The notes below the pieces were generated by a model that saw only the letters and a program-made list of their open reading frames with translations, made no database searches and was not told where the DNA came from. This document shows, in pieces, positions 59,426 to 64,000 of a DNA stretch of 64,000 bases (position 1 is the stretch's first letter; each line of letters opens with the position of its first letter). This stretch comes from Numida meleagris (taxonomy: Eukaryota; Chordata; Aves; Galliformes; Numididae), in the NCBI RefSeq assembly GCF_002078875.1, contig NC_034409.1, positions 60,589,244 to 60,653,243 of the forward strand, read 5' to 3'. Made by a program: the position numbers and the translations under genes.

Positions 59426-61807
59426 CTGACAAACTATTGAATCTGCTTTTTGTAATATAATTCAGTCTGTCACATAAAAAGATGCTATAATCTTTCCCTC
59501 TCTACCCCCACTTTCAGGAGACAAACATTGTTCTTGGATCAAACGAGGAAAAGGCCATTTAGGAAAAAACGAGTAATTAGGAGGACTGCCCTATATTCCT
59601 AGTGCATGCTTGTGGTTAATGGGAACTTTTACTGCTGCTGAGCGGATCGCTTAATCCTTTTATTTCTGTAGCTGGCATTTCCTACATTTTTGCCAAACAT
59701 CAATACCTTTATGAAGTAGTCATCTGGTTTTGATTTATGAAAATGTGTCATGAAACTCCAGCCAAGGAATCCAAAAGTATTATAAATTGACAAGCTAGCT
59801 GGTCTCTAATTAGTGCAGGGGAAAAGTGGTTCTTTATTTGTTTTTGATTCATTCGTGTAATTTATATGGAGCACCACTGGAAGAAGAGAAAGAGTAGCAC
59901 AACTGTTTTCACTTAGCATAATGGACAGGCAAAATGTTCCTATAGTTATATAACTAGAAAGGGAAAAATTCTGCAAAGCCACATATATTATCAGCTGAAA
60001 TTTGCACCTTATAAACAAGATCTGGTTACTTGACCCTGTCACTCAGATGAAATCTAAGGCCAAAGCAGCAAGGTGTTCACATACTTTCTGTGTTCCAGAA
60101 TCCTTTGTTTCTTTTTGTAAGTCCTGCTATTCATATTCTTTGTACACCCAGCACAAAGAAAATGTTGTTCCAGTCCAGCTAAGCATCCTTAGATGTTTGC
60201 TTAGGAAACCTTCTAATTTTTCCAAGGGAAGGAATACAGAGTGGTACTGGTGAAACTGTAGCTCAAATAATAAAACATCCTTAGATTTTTGTTGAGGAAA
60301 ATTTGTCCTTTTTCCAGGGCAGTAAGTGCAAAGCAATGCTGGAAAAAAATGATCTTGCTCATTAACATAGCCATTTCTCAGTTATCTCTGTTCATAATCC
60401 ATAGGATCTGAAGAATAGAATCCTCTAGCCTAACGATTGACATGGTTAGGAATTATTTAGAGATCTCAGGCACTTTTTAACTGACCAATACTTTTTAAAA
60501 AAAATATTAATGTAACAAACTATAAGCATGGGTATAGAACAGCGCTAGCAGTCTAGCAGCTTGCAAAGTTTCCACAGTGTTTTTAGAAAGTGAAAATGCT
60601 TTGCATCTCCGCCCCGCAGCTGTGGGAGCCAGGTTGCTGGCAGGTCCCAGGTCACTCAGTGCCTCAGTGGCACAACTGGGGCCACATCAGCTGACTGCAG
60701 ATCCAGTGTTAACCTGCCAGCATCCCTTCGTGGCATGCAAGTGACTTTCAAAGACTCATGCCTGGGAATGCTTTTGCTGACTTGTCCTTCGCGTATCTAA
60801 AGATCCTGATGGGATGCATAAGGCAGAATTTGGTTTATTTTCCAAAAGGAGAAATACTGAGAGTAGATCTACAGTAGGGATGGAGAAGTTAAAAAATCTA
60901 AAGGTTATGACTTAACAGACAGAGCGTGTGGCCTGTGCTGATTGCGGGACAGTCAAAATAAATTACTCTTTGTTCTTCAGTGTGGAGTATTGAGGAATTC
61001 ACCATTCTGGGGATGTTTTGTCTTCACTGAGATCATTGCATAATGCTCAGTATGAACAATCATCAAAGCAGTAGACCGAACAGTAGATTCATTAAAATAT
61101 ATGTGTTCTCAGCTGCTGAGATTAATATATGGGTGCAAAAAGCAGAAAGTCTCGGAATTTGTTGAGAAGTGAGTTGCCCTGACTAGCACATTTCCCACCC
61201 TGGCACGAGGAAGAATGAGTTCCTTCATCTCTACCAATGTGATACAAATACTTGTGTCACTTCTTTCCTCAACAGCTGAGCCACATGCTTCTCTCTGGCT
61301 CCTTCCAGACATGACTGATGTCAGTCTCCCCTCCTTTCCTAGCTGTCTGGGAAGGGAGAGGCATTTTTACAGCAGAGATTGGAGAAAGAGCCCAGGTTAG
61401 CTCAAAACAGCATGCTCTGCTTGTGAGCACCAAATCTGGAGCAGGGCAGTGCCTGTGCACCTGTCCTTGGTATGCCTACCATTCCAGTGACAATTCAGGA
61501 GTCATATCAGGGGCATCTGCATCCCCTGTAGGAAAGGGCATGTGCCAGCAAGCAAAACTGAGCGTGTATGCAGTGACCAGAGAGCCGACCCTCTTTCACG
61601 GGGAGGGCAGAGAGGCTGAGTATGGTGCAGGTGATGCTGGGTGTGTGCATTGTGGAGAGGAGGCACGAGTGAATTATTTAGTCTTTCCTGGAAAGAACAA
61701 GACAGAGTCTTTCACATCTCTTTCAAGTAGCTGTTCAGTGGGTGATCTAAACATACGGCTGAGGTGCTTCTCTTTCTTTCTTTCCCCCCTCCCTCCCTGG
61801 CTTGCAG

Positions 61808-61916
61808 GTCCCAAGGGAAGAAGGAGGAGGCTGTAATTTTACTGAGGGACTCCATCAAATATGGTCCGGACTTCGCAGATGCCTACTCAAGCCTGGCCTC
61901 GCTGCTGGCTGAACAG
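61808..61916 (+). CDS. TMTC1: TMTC1 internal exon E: rest of TPR 3 and start of TPR 4
   Basis: The exon is 109 bp. One base (g) completes a lysine codon (aa|g), followed by 36 codons from SQGKKEEAVILLRDSIKYG to SLASLLAEQ. It supplies helix B of the third TPR (EEAVILLRDSIKYGPDF) and helix A of the fourth (ADAYSSLASLLAEQ). It ends exactly on a codon boundary, so the following intron is phase 0, unlike the phase 2 introns before it. The acceptor is cttgcag, ending at 61807, and the donor is gtaagg from 61917. Read through the donor, the frame continues RGLMQGSHSS then stops, so intron retention would end the protein within the fourth TPR. The remaining TPR repeats lie beyond the window. Confidence 0.95.
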
Positions 61917-64000
61917 GTAAGGGGCCTCATGCAGGGCTCTCACTCCTCCTGAGAGCTGATGCACTGGTGCTACTGGTGGAAACACTCACTCACTCTTCCT
62001 TTGCAGAGTGGAAACACTCTCACCTTACACAGGTGCAGCAAAGTACACAAGCCTGGGGGTATCTGGAGAGATTTGTTGGGCTGCTGCTTTAGAGATGAAT
62101 TGTTCAGTGTAGAGGCAACTTGGTCTCGCTGAGTAATTACACCCACATGACAAGGCTCTGAACTAAATCACTGTTAAAGTTGTGAGTACATGCACTTTCT
62201 GCACCTCCCTACATCTATAGCGAAGTCTTTATCCATTGCACCTTGAATGCTGACGGCACAATAGGTGAGTGCTCCCCCCTCACGCACACAGAGGTTACAG
62301 AGGTAACCTTGGGGTTTTATAAGAATCCCCTCCAAAGCTAGGAAATGCCAGAAACAAGATTTCTGAATTTCTGCTTTTCAGTTCTGCCCCTTGCATCTAA
62401 CCCAACAGGATACAGCCCTTAATTACCACAGAAGATGATCACGTATGGTGGGTGGAAAGGCTCACTTGCTTTATGTTGCTCTTAATGAGCAGCTGCTCAA
62501 TATTTGATTTAACCTCATTGTTCAATATGTGCCCCAGACCTTATTTACTGCACAGGGCTCAGATTGTGCTCTAGAGGCAGGATTACTCATTTCCTCATGG
62601 GCTTTTTCACCATGCTCATTACTCAGGGCTCTTACTGCTCGCTGTGGTGAGGTAATTTTTTTCTGCAAGGTCCCTGTGAGGTGAAATACTGTCTCCATAT
62701 AGGAAGAGGGAAATTGAGGCACAAAAAGAAGTGTGGGTGCCCACATTAAGACCACCAAGCCCTTCTTTCCTGCAAGCACACAGCAGCACATATGAGGGAT
62801 GCTGTGTTTTGGGCATTGCTCTCATGGTCTGCAGCCTCAACCAATGGCCCTAGTCTCGCCCTGTAAGGGTGAGTGGTAAGGTCCTTGCACAACTCCAGCA
62901 AGCTTCTACACAACTTTTGAAAACTGTTTTTTTCTCCCCAGAATTTCAGATCTAACCGTTCCATAGCATGGGGTGCTAAAGCTTTCTAAATAAAAGCTTG
63001 CCAAAATGCAAATACAGACACAGCAATGGAATGTCATCTTTCACTAGTTTCCATTAGTCTGCTTAATTATATCTTCTCTCTGCAAGTGGATAAATTTCAG
63101 CAGAACTATGGTTTTGGCTTCTTTAATGACGTAGATACTCTGCAAAATTCATCTATGATATATATGGTTTACTTAAAGACATGCTATTTTATTTTCCCTT
63201 TTAAATGACTTTCAAGTGTTTGAATATTATTGATATCAGCTGTGGGAATCTAGAAATATAGTATATGAATTGAAAGAAGAACCTTGTTGAATGGCAACTC
63301 TACTTTGAATAAGTCCCTCAGTGAAGAGTCTCCTGCAAGTATAGGAAATGAGTTGTCTGCAGTAATACCTGGTTTTAATATTAATTGAATTTATTAATTA
63401 GAACCATCAGCTGTAAGGTCAACAGAGCAATAAAACCACTATAGAGTCCTGAGGTCTTTTGCCCAAAGGAAATGTCGTTAGTAAGACCTGCAATAATTCA
63501 TCTGCTTTTATGTATAGATCGTTCATCCTCTTGTGACTTGAGTAATTGCTAGGGAAGAAAAGATAGTTTGTAAAGTTTCTTCAGAAAATAACAACTTCCT
63601 GCAGGCTTTTAACACATTCTCACGTTCAGCCACTGCTGATAACTGCCTGACTGAGCACCTCCTTCCTCACACACCCATCCTAGTGACCTTGGCAGGGGTC
63701 CTACCTCAAATGTTTGAGAGGGGCTGAAGGGCCAAAAGCTGCACATTTAAGTAACTCTCATGAAATGACCACGTCTGTGACCAGCTTCTGCTCCTTCAGC
63801 CTTGCATTAAGGCTGAGAAAGAGGAAAAAATAGTAAAAGGGACACAGTAGAATAGTGTTGAAATTGTAAAAAATACTGTAAGAAGGAAGTCTCCTGCAGC
63901 ATTCGCCTGCTATGTGGCTTGATTGCCCTTTTCTGTCCTTGCTGGTTGATTCAGAAGTCAGAGCCCATCTAGAAAAAAAAAAAAGCCTCCACACTGTATA
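61917..64000 (+). other. TMTC1: Start of the next TMTC1 intron (partial)
   Basis: A phase 0 intron that opens with gtaagg and runs off the window. The only named content is a MIR-like relic (62671-62745). The rest is ordinary AT-rich sequence, and no sequence resembling the following TMTC1 exon (expected to start with the ERFKEAEE-type helix of TPR 4) was found. Confidence 0.75.
62671..62745 (+). repeat. MIR-type SINE relic
   Basis: 'ccctgtgaggtgaaatactg', then 'tctccatataggaagaggga' and 'aattgaggcacaaaaagaag', then 'gggtgcccaca' follows the MIR core (CCTGTGAGGTAGGTACTATTATC, GAGGAAACTGAGGCACAGAGAGG, TTGCCCA) closely, though it is short. Confidence 0.55.

Larger units (their letters stand above)
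53688..61807 (+). other. TMTC1: TMTC1 intron, 8,120 bp
   Basis: A phase 2 intron with donor gtaagt and an acceptor that has a long pyrimidine tract (61765-61800, ctttctttctttccccccc-type) before cttgcag. It contains a CCCTG repeat (54496-54520), a CR1 copy (55882-56155), a diverged antisense CR1 (58027-58515) and an old palindromic repeat (59308-59425). The stretches 53688-54495, 54521-55881, 56156-58026 and 59426-61760 are otherwise unremarkable. The 153-codon frame at 55373-55834 has no recognisable domain. Confidence 0.85.

Noticed and set aside
61318..61836. Plus-strand frame of 172 codons overlapping exon E
   Set aside because: It runs in a different frame from the TMTC1 coding frame across 61808-61836 and shows no homology upstream; chance frame.
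1..64000. CRISPR arrays, operons, rRNA, tRNA genes or prokaryotic mobile systems
   Set aside because: No spaced direct repeats, no cloverleaf with a recognisable T-loop (GGTTCGAATCC-type), no dense coding; the spliced TMTC1 gene shows the DNA is from a vertebrate.

Overview
The window is vertebrate genomic DNA, almost certainly from a bird and probably a galliform such as chicken. It has long introns, many truncated CR1 LINE fragments ending in the ATTCTATGA-type tail, and a mariner remnant whose ends resemble chicken Galluhop/Mariner1. There is no bacterial-style gene density, operon or CRISPR array. Nearly all long open frames are chance frames or translated repeats.

The only gene I can support is TMTC1 (transmembrane O-mannosyltransferase targeting cadherins 1), on the + strand. 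Five consecutive internal coding exons lie at 14326-14447, 28124-28288, 36202-36315, 53544-53687 and 61808-61916. Joined, they give one uninterrupted frame of 218 codons. It runs from the last part of the membrane-embedded catalytic region (DUF1736/TMTC region) through the final hydrophobic segment into the first three TPR repeats and the start of a fourth. Every internal boundary has AG/GT splice sites. The 5' exons (signal/N-terminal membrane region, catalytic loop) and the 3' exons (remaining TPRs, stop) lie outside the window. The first 14.3 kb and the last 2.1 kb are therefore read as partial introns.

The introns (13.7, 7.9, 17.2 and 8.1 kb complete, plus two partial) hold about 17 CR1-family LINE pieces of different ages. 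About 12 are antisense to TMTC1 and five are sense. They also hold a 1.9-kb stretch of a much older CR1/L3-like LINE (30005-31920), a 548-bp internally deleted mariner with terminal inverted repeats (37802-38349), several MIR-like SINE relics, three old imperfect palindromes resembling archosaur/turtle repeats, small tandem duplications, a G-quadruplex candidate and a few AT-rich stretches that could be conserved regulatory elements.

I found no convincing new biological system. The points most worth checking are the run of frame-preserving exons, a tandem splice acceptor that would truncate the protein, the recombination and pairing potential of CR1 copies flanking exons, the mariner relic, and the possible noncoding conserved elements.
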